Origin: Verrucomicrobiota bacterium
Lineage (GTDB): Bacteria; Verrucomicrobiota; Verrucomicrobiia; Chthoniobacterales; Terrimicrobiaceae
Reading direction: 5' to 3'
Length of the DNA stretch: 64,000 nucleotides
NCBI GenBank assembly: GCA_017305195.1
Contig: JAFKMU010000035.1
Location: 186,001 to 250,000 of the forward strand
This document shows, piece after piece, positions 1 to 8,415 of the stretch. The notes beneath the pieces were generated by a model. It had not been told where the DNA came from, searched no databases, and worked only from the letters and a program-made list of their open reading frames with translations. How positions within the stretch are numbered: the first letter of the stretch is position 1; each line of letters opens with the position of its first letter. The position numbers and the translations under genes were made by a program.

Positions 1-1
1 T

Positions 2-1168
2 GACGAACCGGTGGTGGATGCCAAGGTGGAAAGCGTCAAGACGGTCGAGCGTGCCACCACCCTCGTCGATGGCAGCGTCAAGATTCACACGGTCGAGCAC
101 GTGATTTCCGCTCTGGCGGGTCTCGGCGTCGACAACGCCCTCATCGAGATGGACTCCAACGAGCCTCCGATCGTCGACGGCAGCGCCGCCGCGTATGTCG
201 CCCTCATCAAGGAAGCGGGCATCGTCGAGCAGGACGCGCCGCGCAGCTACTTCACCCCGCGCGAACCGATCTCGGTGCAGGTGGGAGATTCCATCCTCAC
301 CATCCTGCCGGATACGAAATTCCGCATCTCCTGCACGCAGGTCGGCCCCGAGGGGCGTTTCACCCAGTATCTCAGTGCCGAGATCACTCCCGATTTCTAC
401 GAAAAGGAGATCGCGCCGGCCCGCACATTTGTTTTCTACGAGGACGTGAAGCCGCTCATGGACAAGGGCCTGATCCGTGGCGGGAGCCTGGAGAACGCCA
501 TCGTCGCCCGTGGAGACAGCGTACTCAGCAAGGAGCCGCTGCGCTTCCCGGATGAATTTGTCCGTCACAAGATACTCGACATCGTCGGCGACCTCGCGCT
601 CTCCGGGCGCAGGCTTCGCGGTCACATCGTCGCGGTGAAGCCAGGCCACGGCCCGAATACCGAGCTGGCCCGCGCACTGGTGAAGCGCCATTTCGATTAC
701 GTCGCGATGGCTCCGACGCCGATCGCCGCCGAGGGCGGCGTGCTCGACGTCAACGAGATCATGCGCACCCTGCCGCATCGTTATCCTTTCCTCATGGTCG
801 ACCGCATCATCGAGCTGGTCGAGGACACGCGAGCTGTGGGCGTGAAGGCGGTGACGATCAACGAGCCGTATTTCCAAGGCCACTTCCCCGGGCACCCGGT
901 CATGCCGGGCGTGCTCCAGGTCGAGGCCATGGCCCAGGTTGCCAGCATCGTGATGATGCGCCGGACCGAGAATGTCGGAAAGATCGGCTATTTCATGAGT
1001 GCGGACTCGGTGAAGTTCCGCAAGCCGGTCTTCCCTGGCGATACGCTGTTCATTCACTGCGAGATGCTGAGCGCGAAGAAGCGCCTCGGCAAGGCGGCCT
1101 GCCGCTGCGAGGTCAATGGCGAGGTGGTCTCCGAGGGCGAACTGCTCTTCGGCCTGATCGACAAATAA
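2..1168 (+). CDS. lpxC-fabZ: Bifunctional UDP-3-O-acyl-N-acetylglucosamine deacetylase / 3-hydroxyacyl-ACP dehydratase (LpxC-FabZ fusion), 5' truncated
   Basis: The reading frame is open from the first bases, so the gene starts outside the window; 388 residues are visible. The N-terminal part is LpxC, the committed zinc deacetylase of lipid A synthesis: the HTVEH zinc motif lies near residue 30, HKILDIVGD carries the second His/Asp pair, and KPGHGPN holds the catalytic His. From about residue 250 the protein is FabZ, the hot-dog dehydratase of fatty acid elongation, with PHRYPFLMVDR (active His) and GVLQVEAMAQ (active Glu). This fusion is known from Bacteroidetes, Chlorobi and Verrucomicrobia. 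It couples fatty acid supply to lipid A synthesis in the cytoplasm. lpxA follows after 7 bases, so the two are cotranscribed. Confidence 0.96.
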   Translation, partial: DEPVVDAKVESVKTVERATTLVDGSVKIHTVEHVISALAGLGVDNALIEMDSNEPPIVDGSAAAYVALIKEAGIVEQDAPRSYFTPREPISVQVGDSILTILPDTKFRISCTQVGPEGRFTQYLSAEITPDFYEKEIAPARTFVFYEDVKPLMDKGLIRGGSLENAIVARGDSVLSKEPLRFPDEFVRHKILDIVGDLALSGRRLRGHIVAVKPGHGPNTELARALVKRHFDYVAMAPTPIAAEGGVLDVNEIMRTLPHRYPFLMVDRIIELVEDTRAVGVKAVTINEPYFQGHFPGHPVMPGVLQVEAMAQVASIVMMRRTENVGKIGYFMSADSVKFRKPVFPGDTLFIHCEMLSAKKRLGKAACRCEVNGEVVSEGELLFGLIDK

Positions 1169-1175
1169 TCACGCG

Positions 1176-1949
1176 ATGGCCGGCATTCATCCGACCGCAA
1201 TCATCGACTCCTCGGCCCGTATCGGCGCCGGGGTGGAGATCGGGCCGTATTGTGTCATCGGCGCAGACGTGACGCTCGGTGATGAGTGCGTGCTGGCCAA
1301 TCACGTGACCATCGCGGGGCCGACGACCATCGGGGCGCGCAATCGCTTTTATCCGTATACATCCATCGGCCAGCGCAGCCAGGACCTGAAGTACGCCGGG
1401 GAGCCGACCTATCTCGAGATCGGTGACGACAACGCGTTCCGCGAGTTTTGCACCGTCAACCGCGGCACCGCGCCCGGCAGCAAGACGGTCGTGGGCAGCC
1501 ATAATAACTTCCTCGCCTACGCGCACGTCGCGCACGACTGCACGGTGGGGAATCATGTGATTTTCTCAAACAACGGCACGCTTGCCGGTCACGTGATCGT
1601 GGAGGATCACGTGGTCATTGGCGGCCTGAGTGGAGTGCATCAGTTTTGCCGCATCGGGCGCCATGCCATCGTCGGCGGTTGCACGAAGATCGTGCAGGAC
1701 GTCGCCCCATACATGATCGCCGACGGCAACCCGGCGGAGCTTCGCGGGATCAACCAGGTCGGGATGGAGCGGCGTGAGTTCGCGGCGGAGGAAATCCGCA
1801 CCCTGCGCGAGGCCTTCCGTCTCCTTTGCCGGTCGAATCTCAACGTGAAGCAGGCCTGCGAATCCATTCGCGAGCAGCTCCCGACGAATTCCCATCTCGA
1901 GCATCTGCTGACCTTCATCGAAGCCAGCAAGCGCGGCATCGTTCGCTAG
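1176..1949 (+). CDS. lpxA: Acyl-ACP--UDP-N-acetylglucosamine O-acyltransferase
   Basis: A 257-residue protein of the normal LpxA length. Residues 1-190 are hexapeptide repeats forming a left-handed beta helix. The catalytic His sits in AHVAHDCTVG, and the C-terminal helical part (EEIRTLREAFRLLCRSN) is the usual LpxA trimer region. It transfers a 3-hydroxyacyl group to UDP-GlcNAc, the first step of lipid A synthesis, immediately before the LpxC reaction. The ATG at 1176 follows the lpxC-fabZ stop by 7 bases, so translation is probably coupled. The sequence gives no clear reason to expect anything other than a housekeeping enzyme. Confidence 0.96.
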   Translation: MAGIHPTAIIDSSARIGAGVEIGPYCVIGADVTLGDECVLANHVTIAGPTTIGARNRFYPYTSIGQRSQDLKYAGEPTYLEIGDDNAFREFCTVNRGTAPGSKTVVGSHNNFLAYAHVAHDCTVGNHVIFSNNGTLAGHVIVEDHVVIGGLSGVHQFCRIGRHAIVGGCTKIVQDVAPYMIADGNPAELRGINQVGMERREFAAEEIRTLREAFRLLCRSNLNVKQACESIREQLPTNSHLEHLLTFIEASKRGIVR

Positions 1950-2020
1950 GCCCCGATAGCGGGCTCAGGCCATCCGGCATTCGCGAGGGAAGCGATTCTT
2001 TCGCGACGGAGGAAATACCA

Positions 2021-2257
2021 ATGAAAGCATGGCATCGCTTTTTGGCCTGGATGTATCAAAGGCATCTCAATGAGGAACGTCGGAAGCTTGCACAGTACGT
2101 GCGTGAATCCCGGCGGGAGATCAGTCAATGGGAGGACGATCTTGAGCTACTCGAGATTCGCACCCGGCGGCAGGTCGAGCGGGCGGGGCTCAAGGCTGCG
2201 GAGAAACCCGCGTCGTCGTTCCCGAATATCATCCCGCTGCGCAAGCACGCGGCGTAA
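2021..2257 (+). CDS. Small basic, helical hypothetical protein (78 aa)
   Basis: I do not recognise a family. The ATG at 2021 is preceded by a good ribosome-binding site (GGAGG at about 2008-2012), which supports this start over longer readings. Residues 1-15 are aromatic and partly hydrophobic (MKAWHRFLAWMYQRH). Residues 16-55 are rich in Glu, Arg and Leu with heptad-like spacing, suggesting an amphipathic helix or coiled coil. The tail (FPNIIPLRKHAA) is uncharged then basic. It lies 71 bases after lpxA on the same strand and may be its last cotranscribed gene. A membrane-associated peripheral role is possible but only a guess. Confidence 0.6.
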   Translation: MKAWHRFLAWMYQRHLNEERRKLAQYVRESRREISQWEDDLELLEIRTRRQVERAGLKAAEKPASSFPNIIPLRKHAA

Positions 2258-2327
2258 CAGCGGGGGCCTCAGTGCCTTCACGCTTGAGGCGGTTCCGGGG
2301 GGGCTATCCTTCCCCGATACTGGTTGA

Positions 2328-3380
2328 TCAGCGCGATGGCGGGGGAGCCGTCGATTCCCGGACAAAAAGCTCCGGGGTCAGCTTGAGCCCGATGGGCGCG
2401 GCGTCGGGATCGGCGAACCGCTGCTTGAGCACCTGCACCGCTCCCTGGCCCCAGTCGTCATCTGTCACTCCCACTTCAGTGATGGAGGGGACCAGAAGAG
2501 AATTGCTGGCCTCCAGGCCGAATGAGGCCAGGCTGCAATCCCTGGGCACGCGAATTCCGGTTTCGTGAAATGCCCGCAGAGCCCCGATAACCCCGGCGGA
2601 ACTGGCGCTGATCAGAGCGGTGAATGCGGGCTTCCCCTTGTTCGATGACAGGTGCTCTTTCAGGCCTCCATACGCGCGGTGGAGGCTGCTTTCCCCAGGC
2701 TCCGTATGGCAGGGAATCACTACGGGTTTGGGGAGATCAAAGAGATCCACGAGGTTCAGGAAAATCTCGCTCCGCTGCGTGATGGAGAAAAATGGCGGCT
2801 CATTCTCCAGAAGGGCCAGACGACGGTGGCCCAGGCTCAGCAGATGCTTCACCAGCAGGCTCATATACCTGTGGTCATCGCCGGTGACATAGTCGAGTTG
2901 GAAAGGCCCGGCCGACCGGCCATAGGCCAGGATGGGGGAGGATTGGGAGGTGATCTCTTTGAAGAATCCGGGATTGGATTCAATGATCGTGGGCATGACC
3001 ACGTGGGCGCAGGTCCGGACATGCGGGCGGATATCCGGATCATCGCCGTTCACAGGCTGCCTCTTGATGATCAGTTTCCATCCTGCCTGGGAGACAGCCC
3101 GATCGAGCGAAATTTCCTTCACGTCCATCGTAGGCGAGGGGTATTGCGGGCGATGCAGCTCGATATAGCGCACGCCTTTCTGAGGATTGATAAAGATGCC
3201 GCTGCCTTTTTTGGTCGTGATCAAACCCTCTGCTTCGAGTTGGCGCAGTGCCTGGTTGATGGAATGCAGGCTGGTGTCGTACCGGTTCATCAACGCTCTC
3301 ACTGAGGGCAGCTTTTCTCCCGGCGCCTGGGAAAGGGCTTTTTGGCGGAGTAACTCGGTGACTTTGGACGAAGCGCTCAT
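2328..3380 (-). CDS. GntR-type HTH regulator with LacI/AraR-type ligand-binding domain
   Basis: A 350-residue cytoplasmic transcription factor. Residues 1-65 form a GntR winged helix (KLPSVRALMNRYDTSLHS, then LRQLEAEGLITTKKGSGIFI). The rest looks like a periplasmic-binding-protein-type sugar sensor of the LacI/AraR kind (ASFGLEASNSLLVPSITEVG near the C terminus). Hybrids of this kind usually respond to a sugar. The gene is divergent from the LamG PEP-CTERM gene, with only 81 bases between the starts, and that gap holds a strong palindrome. I infer control of itself and of the divergent run of secreted-protein genes. The inducer is unknown. Confidence 0.85.
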   Translation of the reverse strand: MSASSKVTELLRQKALSQAPGEKLPSVRALMNRYDTSLHSINQALRQLEAEGLITTKKGSGIFINPQKGVRYIELHRPQYPSPTMDVKEISLDRAVSQAGWKLIIKRQPVNGDDPDIRPHVRTCAHVVMPTIIESNPGFFKEITSQSSPILAYGRSAGPFQLDYVTGDDHRYMSLLVKHLLSLGHRRLALLENEPPFFSITQRSEIFLNLVDLFDLPKPVVIPCHTEPGESSLHRAYGGLKEHLSSNKGKPAFTALISASSAGVIGALRAFHETGIRVPRDCSLASFGLEASNSLLVPSITEVGVTDDDWGQGAVQVLKQRFADPDAAPIGLKLTPELFVRESTAPPPSR

Positions 3381-3393
3381 TCTCAGAATATCG

Positions 3394-3406
3394 ATACACT
3401 TTGTAT
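3394..3406. promoter_or_regulatory. Small palindrome in the GntR/PEP-CTERM divergent promoter
   Basis: Perfect 5-bp arms ATACA and TGTAT separate three bases (CTT), 14 bases upstream of the regulator start. It could be an autoregulatory half of the operator region, or a chance AT-rich symmetry. Confidence 0.3.
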
Positions 3407-3411
3407 TGAAA

Positions 3412-3446
3412 AACGCAATTCAATATTGATTACACTGAATTGCGTT
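3412..3446. promoter_or_regulatory. Candidate operator: 11-bp perfect inverted repeat
   Basis: AACGCAATTCA (3412-3422) and its exact reverse complement TGAATTGCGTT (3436-3446) flank a 13-base spacer between the divergent GntR-type regulator and the PEP-CTERM gene starting at 3462. A second short palindrome, TCAATATTGA (3420-3429), overlaps it. Perfect 11-bp arms in so small a divergent gap are best explained as the binding site of the adjacent regulator. The repeat ends 15 bases before the PEP-CTERM start, where repression would be effective. Confidence 0.6.
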
Positions 3447-3461
3447 CTTACGTTCCCGTTC

Positions 3462-4334
3462 ATGAAAAGAGCGATTTCTTCTTTCATTGTTCTCCCTCTC
3501 CTTTTGATCGGTTTCGGTTCATTGCAGGGGGCGACTTTACTCGACGACGCGGTGGCTTACTGGGATTTCGAAGGAAATCTGGATGGCACCCACTCAATCA
3601 ATCTCACGGACGTTTCCGGAACCACGGCCGGGATGACGCCGACCGTTGTTCCCACGTTCAATCCTGTTTCCGGGATCAAGGCAGTGAATGCCGGCACCCA
3701 GGCGGTGGCATTTGACGGAAGCAATGTCCTGAAGACCAACGCCGCCAGCCTGAGAATCGGCGGAGCGCAAACGCTTTGGTTGCGGGTGAATCTTGGGAGC
3801 ATTCCCTCCGGTACGGTGGCATTCATGACGCGGAGTCGGCCCGTCAACAGCCAGCGCGGGATTTCCCTGCAAATGACGAACGGACATTTGCAGGGGTACT
3901 TGTCTGCTGACGGCACGACCTACAACACTCAGCTGACAAACTCTTCGTCGTACGCCCTGCAAGCATCCTCCTGGTACGACATCTCCATGCGCTTCGATCC
4001 CTCGAACGTCTTGCGCATCGATCTTTACGATCCCGTGACGGGAACCCTGCTGGATTCGATGGAAACAACCGCGAATGTTCCGGCTTCCATCAGTACTTCC
4101 AACAGCATCGGCTCGGGCTATTTCCAGGTTGGCTCGATCAACAACGGCAGCAGTGGGAGCGCCTACATCGTGCCCGACGGCACCTTGATCGAGTCTGCCG
4201 CAGTGTGGAACAGCTATCTCTCCGATGCCGACGTTCGGAGCCTTTCCGCCGTGCCGGAACCGCGCAGCATCAGTATGCTGATGATGGGAGGCGCTTCGCT
4301 GGCTATGATCCTTCGCATGTCGCGCTGCCGCTGA
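3462..4334 (+). CDS. LamG/concanavalin-like secreted protein with PEP-CTERM sorting signal
   Basis: A 290-residue exported protein. It has a signal peptide (MKRAISSFIVLPLLLIGFGS), then a LamG-like jelly-roll domain starting with AVAYWDFEGNLDGT and running to about residue 255. The C terminus is a classical PEP-CTERM tripartite signal: AVPEPRS, a hydrophobic segment (MLMMGGASLAMI) and a basic end (RMSRCR). Such proteins are handled by an exosortase, which is not in this window. The ATG at 3462 is chosen because it gives the signal peptide. It is the first gene divergent from the GntR-type regulator and probably leads the run that continues to about 8.4 kb. A carbohydrate-binding or surface role is inferred. 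Confidence 0.85.
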   Translation: MKRAISSFIVLPLLLIGFGSLQGATLLDDAVAYWDFEGNLDGTHSINLTDVSGTTAGMTPTVVPTFNPVSGIKAVNAGTQAVAFDGSNVLKTNAASLRIGGAQTLWLRVNLGSIPSGTVAFMTRSRPVNSQRGISLQMTNGHLQGYLSADGTTYNTQLTNSSSYALQASSWYDISMRFDPSNVLRIDLYDPVTGTLLDSMETTANVPASISTSNSIGSGYFQVGSINNGSSGSAYIVPDGTLIESAAVWNSYLSDADVRSLSAVPEPRSISMLMMGGASLAMILRMSRCR

Positions 4335-4371
4335 ACATCACGGGAGACGTAGCGTACCAAGGAAGACCATC

Positions 4372-6267
4372 GTGAAAATTCCCCCTCCTGTCACCGGATT
4401 GCTGGCGTGGTTCTGTGGGTGTTGCCTGCCTTTTGCGGCTCACGCCGATGTCTATTATGTGGATGGGAAAAAGGGGAGTGATTCCTCCGATGGTCGTTCT
4501 CCCGATGCGGAGCACGCTCTGGCTACGATTCAGGAGGCCGCCCGCCGAGCTGGCCCGGGCGATGTCATCACGGTGGCCGAGGGGGTCTATGAAGGCCCCA
4601 TCGACCTCCACATCGCCGGGCAGCCCGACCGCCCGATAACGATCCAAGCGGCAAGCCGCAAGAAGAATGCCGTGATCATCACCAACGCGGAACCGGCTCT
4701 CCGGAAGGGAGCGGTGCCGTGGACAGTTGTCGATGAGAGCCTTGGCCTTTACCGCGCTGCGCTTGCGCGTCCCACCTGCCGTATTCTCTATTCCGGCGTG
4801 GACCTGCAGCCGTACGCTTCTCTGGATGCGCTCAAGACATTTGTCACCGCAGATGGGAATCCCGGTCCACGGCATGGCTACTATTACGACGAGAAGGCGC
4901 AAATGCTCTACGTCCGGCTGCATGTCTCTGGCAAATATGGTTCGCCGAATCCCTCGGATCACCTGATCTGTGTGGGACCGCGGACGGGCGGAGGCTATGC
5001 GGGGAACAACTACGATGGCCCCTTGTTTTTCAACCTCGGCCTGCGCGGCAACAAACCGCTGCATGTCGTCGTCGATGGGTTTACCTTTGAGACGCCGGGA
5101 TACGCTGGAGTGTATGTCGATGGGAGCGATGTGGTCGTGCGAAACTCGTGGTTTCTCGGCTGCCGCGCGGGGGTTTCCGGTCGGCGGGAATCAGCCGATC
5201 CCTCGGTGACTTCCAATCGCGTCACCGTGGAGTTTTGTGACTATCATCAGTACCCGGCCTATGATGACATGATCGAGTTGCTGGAACTCAGGAAAGAGGG
5301 GCGTATCCCGGCTGCAGCAGCCAGGTTTCCTCTTTTCTGGTGGTCGCGCAAGGGCAACGGCGCGGGCAATAACAACACCTACGAAACGGGGATATGCAAT
5401 CTCGTCGGGTCCGATTGGATCGTGCGCAATAACGACATCCACGATGCATTTGAAGGCCTTTCCACCTGGGCCATACGCTGGAGCAAGGGGCTGGTGGTGA
5501 CCGGAAACCGGCTTGAGCGGCTGGTGGACAATGCGGTCGAGAGCGAGGACCATGCCTTTGGCATGAGGATTTACGGAAACTACATCGTCAATGTCGTCGA
5601 GCCCTTCTCCTGGCAGCCGCTGGGCGGCGAGCCCTGGCCGGGGTCGATCTATATCTATGACAACGTGGTCCAGAGCGACCTCGCGCTCAATCAGCTCATC
5701 ACCGCGGTTAGCGACTGGACGCCTGGATGGTTCAAAGCCGGGGCGAGCAGTCAGAATTGGGAGGCGCCCTGGAACAGCCATATGAAAGACCTTCCCCGGG
5801 ATGTCGTGCGTGCGCCCGGCGATGGGGTGGTCGTCTTTAACAATACGGTTTTCTTTCCGGGCGGAGAGTTCCTGACCCGGGTGCAGCCGCCGGAGCGGAA
5901 GTTTGAGAATTTTCGCTTCGTCAATAACGTGAGTGTCGCTGCGGGATTCTCCCGCCAGCAGGAGGATCTCGGCGGAGGTATTGCCTTTTCTCACAATGCC
6001 TGGGCCTATGCTCCGGAAGGGGGCGTTCGGGGACAGGTGTTCGCCGGAGCCGACGGCACTGTCTTTCCGGAATCCAGCAGCACGTGGATTGCCAGCATGT
6101 CGCAGAATGCGGAGGATATCCTGGACGGCGCGCCCTGGAAGGACCTGCCGGGCGCGGGAGTGCCCTCCGCCACTGCGGCATTTCCCGGCGCGGCGGATAT
6201 CCACACGGTTGGTGCAGGCTTGAATGGCCGACCCTGGAAGATGCCGGAGACAGGACCTCGCGAATAA
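4372..6267 (+). CDS. Secreted right-handed parallel beta-helix protein (DUF1565/pectate-lyase-like)
   Basis: A 631-residue protein starting at GTG 4372, with AAGGAAG upstream as ribosome-binding site. An export signal (residues 1-25, ending AAHA) precedes DVYYVDGKKGSDSSDGRSP, the typical opening of DUF1565-type beta-helix proteins. Repeated N/D-rich turns follow (VVVRNSWFLG, IVRNNDIHDAFEG, IYGNYIVNVVEP), as in polysaccharide lyases and GH28-like enzymes. It likely binds or cleaves a plant or algal polysaccharide outside the cell, but no catalytic residues can be assigned. It lies 37 bases after the PEP-CTERM gene and 24 before the pseudopilin gene, so the three look cotranscribed. Confidence 0.8.
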   Translation: MKIPPPVTGLLAWFCGCCLPFAAHADVYYVDGKKGSDSSDGRSPDAEHALATIQEAARRAGPGDVITVAEGVYEGPIDLHIAGQPDRPITIQAASRKKNAVIITNAEPALRKGAVPWTVVDESLGLYRAALARPTCRILYSGVDLQPYASLDALKTFVTADGNPGPRHGYYYDEKAQMLYVRLHVSGKYGSPNPSDHLICVGPRTGGGYAGNNYDGPLFFNLGLRGNKPLHVVVDGFTFETPGYAGVYVDGSDVVVRNSWFLGCRAGVSGRRESADPSVTSNRVTVEFCDYHQYPAYDDMIELLELRKEGRIPAAAARFPLFWWSRKGNGAGNNNTYETGICNLVGSDWIVRNNDIHDAFEGLSTWAIRWSKGLVVTGNRLERLVDNAVESEDHAFGMRIYGNYIVNVVEPFSWQPLGGEPWPGSIYIYDNVVQSDLALNQLITAVSDWTPGWFKAGASSQNWEAPWNSHMKDLPRDVVRAPGDGVVVFNNTVFFPGGEFLTRVQPPERKFENFRFVNNVSVAAGFSRQQEDLGGGIAFSHNAWAYAPEGGVRGQVFAGADGTVFPESSSTWIASMSQNAEDILDGAPWKDLPGAGVPSATAAFPGAADIHTVGAGLNGRPWKMPETGPRE

Positions 6268-6291
6268 TCCCCCTCACTTCATTCCCCCCCC

Positions 6292-7002
6292 ATGAAACAT
6301 CGTCGCAATCACCCGGCAGCCTGGACTCTCGTCGAACTCCTCGTCGCCATCGGTATCATCGGCATACTGGCTTCGCTTGCCCTGCCTGCCTGGAGCGGCG
6401 TTCGCGCCAACGCCGATCAGGCGCAGTGCGCCTCGCGGTTGAGAAATCTCTCGCTGGCCGGGCTCAACTGGATCAACGATCACGGCGGCGCGATGCCCGA
6501 CGCGATGTATTGGCGTTTCCCGAGCGAGAATCACGATGGCTCCATCCTGCCCTACCTGGGATATCGCGACACGATGCTCAACCAGAAGGGGGCCACGGTG
6601 GTGAGCTGCCCGGCTTCGTTTCGCGCGGTCGGCCCGAATGCGGATTGGAACCGCAGCTATTCCATCAACATCTACGCCTGCGGCACGGAGAACGGCCAGC
6701 GTTACAGCCCGTTCGATCGCGGTGTCGCCCGCATCCAGCAGGTCGCCAGCCCGGCGCGGATGGCATTTTTCATGGATGGCAACTTCCTGACTGGAGGAGC
6801 CCCGGAGCGTAAAGTCGGTCCCGCCAGCGTGGAGAACGTGTGGAACAGCCAGCAAAAAACGGGGTTTTACGATCAGCATACTGGCAAGAGGGCCAATGTG
6901 GTCTTCCTGGATGGGCACCTCGAAACCATATCCCGGACGAATCTGCCCAAGGGAAACCCGACCGAGCAAAGATTGAACCAGTTCTGGGGCGCCATCCAAT
7001 AG
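6292..7002 (+). CDS. Pseudopilin-like protein with prepilin N-terminus and C-terminal H-X9-DG-type motif
   Basis: A 236-residue protein. The N-terminus has a basic leader, then AA|WTLVELLVAIGIIGILA, a class III prepilin cleavage and methylation motif with the conserved Glu at +5 but Trp at +1 and Ala at -1. The body resembles DUF1559-type pseudopilins. Near the C terminus HTGKRANVVFLDGH matches the prepilin-processing-associated H-X9-DG motif, with one extra residue in the gap. Such proteins are abundant in Planctomycetes, Lentisphaerae and Verrucomicrobia, with no settled function. It sits between a secreted beta-helix protein and a sugar-type oxidoreductase, suggesting a link to extracellular carbohydrate use. 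Confidence 0.85.
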   Translation: MKHRRNHPAAWTLVELLVAIGIIGILASLALPAWSGVRANADQAQCASRLRNLSLAGLNWINDHGGAMPDAMYWRFPSENHDGSILPYLGYRDTMLNQKGATVVSCPASFRAVGPNADWNRSYSINIYACGTENGQRYSPFDRGVARIQQVASPARMAFFMDGNFLTGGAPERKVGPASVENVWNSQQKTGFYDQHTGKRANVVFLDGHLETISRTNLPKGNPTEQRLNQFWGAIQ

Positions 7003-7106
7003 ACATCCGGCCCCGCTTCAGCAACCGAACGTATGAGAACCTGAAGAACTCTTTCTAAATTTGAATGGCACGATGTTCTCCCCGGGACTCAGGCATTCAC
7101 AGAAAC

Positions 7107-8378
7107 ATGAAATTGGTAGATGTGGTTTTGGTGGGTATCGGGGGGTATGGCGCGAGATACGTCTCGGCGCTGGATGGTTTTCCCGAGGCCAGGCTCGCGG
7201 CGGTCGTCGACCCAACCGCGGAATCCACCGAGCACTGGAACGCGCTCCAGGCCCGGGGAGTACGGCAATATAGAAGTCTGGGCGATTTTCTCGGTGCGGG
7301 AGGGCGGGCGGATCTCGCCGTGATCTCATCGCCCATTGTCTTTCATCGAGAGCACTCCTGTCTCGCCTTGCAGGCCGGAATGAACGTGCTTTGCGAAAAG
7401 CCGATCAGCGCCACGGTGGAGGAGGCTCTGCGCATGATCGAGGCTCGGGACGCGGCGGGGCGGTTTCTTGAAATCGGTTACCAGTGGTCCTTCAGCCGGG
7501 CCATCCGGCAGCTCAAGGCGGATATCCTCGACGGCATTTTTGGCGCGCCGGTACTCTTCAAGACTCGTGTCGCCTGGCCGCGGGGCAGTGCATACTATGG
7601 GCGCAATGACTGGAGTGGACGGATCACGAATGATGCGGGCAGGCCGGTCTACGACAGCCCGGTGAACAACGCCACGGCCCATTATCTCCACAATATGCTG
7701 TTCCTGGGCGGCCTCAGCATGGAGAGCGCCGCGCGTCCTGTTTTCATCGAGGCCGAGTGCTATCGCGGCAATGAAATCGAGAACTTTGACACGGCGTGCT
7801 GCCGGATCACCACGGATGAGGTTCCTGAGATCCTGTTTTTCACCTCGCATTGCGTGGATCGAAATGCCGGGCCGGCTTTTGAGCTGAAATTCGAGCGGGG
7901 AACGATCCGCTATCCGGTCGGCGGCTCCATCGAGGCCCTCCTCAATACGGGTCGGCGCATTAACTACGGCGACCCGGATGCTGATCCCATGGAAAAACTC
8001 CGGTTTTGCCTGGAGCGATGCGGGCACTCCCGGTCCCAGCCTGCCTTTTGCGGTCCGGAGGCAGCCGTCGCGCTGACCGTCTGTGTCGACGGCATCCAGC
8101 GTATGGCGGTGCATCGTTTTCCGTCGAACGAGCTGTCCCAGCGGCCGCTTCATTCTGCCGATGATCTGCTCGTATACCTGCCGGGGCTGGTCGAAACCTT
8201 CCAGACGGCATTTGACCGCGAGCGGCTTCCCTCGGAACTCGGAACTCCATGGGCCAGGCCGGCGGAAAGAGTTGATCTGGCGTCCGTCCTCTGTCAGCAG
8301 GGCCTGGATGACACTGCGGGGAACGCGTTCGCCGAGAGAAGCATCATGCTCCCGGCGTCGATCGGAGAGGATCGCTGA
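7107..8378 (+). CDS. Gfo/Idh/MocA-family NAD(P)-dependent oxidoreductase
   Basis: A 423-residue cytoplasmic enzyme. The Rossmann fold opens with VDVVLVGIGGYGARYVSAL, and LCEKPISATVEEALRMIEA holds the Glu-Lys-Pro motif that binds the nicotinamide cofactor and the catalytic Lys. The rest is the alpha/beta substrate domain. Family members oxidise or reduce sugars and inositols, or act as glycosidases. The ATG at 7107 is used because it begins the Rossmann strand; there is no clear ribosome-binding site. It is the last gene of the run downstream of the GntR-type regulator and presumably processes the sugar released by the secreted proteins. The substrate cannot be told. Confidence 0.85.
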   Translation: MKLVDVVLVGIGGYGARYVSALDGFPEARLAAVVDPTAESTEHWNALQARGVRQYRSLGDFLGAGGRADLAVISSPIVFHREHSCLALQAGMNVLCEKPISATVEEALRMIEARDAAGRFLEIGYQWSFSRAIRQLKADILDGIFGAPVLFKTRVAWPRGSAYYGRNDWSGRITNDAGRPVYDSPVNNATAHYLHNMLFLGGLSMESAARPVFIEAECYRGNEIENFDTACCRITTDEVPEILFFTSHCVDRNAGPAFELKFERGTIRYPVGGSIEALLNTGRRINYGDPDADPMEKLRFCLERCGHSRSQPAFCGPEAAVALTVCVDGIQRMAVHRFPSNELSQRPLHSADDLLVYLPGLVETFQTAFDRERLPSELGTPWARPAERVDLASVLCQQGLDDTAGNAFAERSIMLPASIGEDR

Positions 8379-8415
8379 CGCGGTCTCCCTGCGGCGGAAT
8401 GAGGGCCTGCGCGCG

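Noticed and set aside
2266..2290. GCCTCA...TGAGGC hairpin after the small coiled-coil gene
   Set aside because: The stem is only six pairs, the loop is 13 bases and no T-run follows; it is too weak to call a terminator.
7053..7065. TTCTAAATTTGAA before the Gfo/Idh/MocA gene, resembling the 14-bp operator
   Set aside because: It is one base shorter, lacks the central CAGG, and the match is mostly A/T; it may be chance, so it was not counted in the family.
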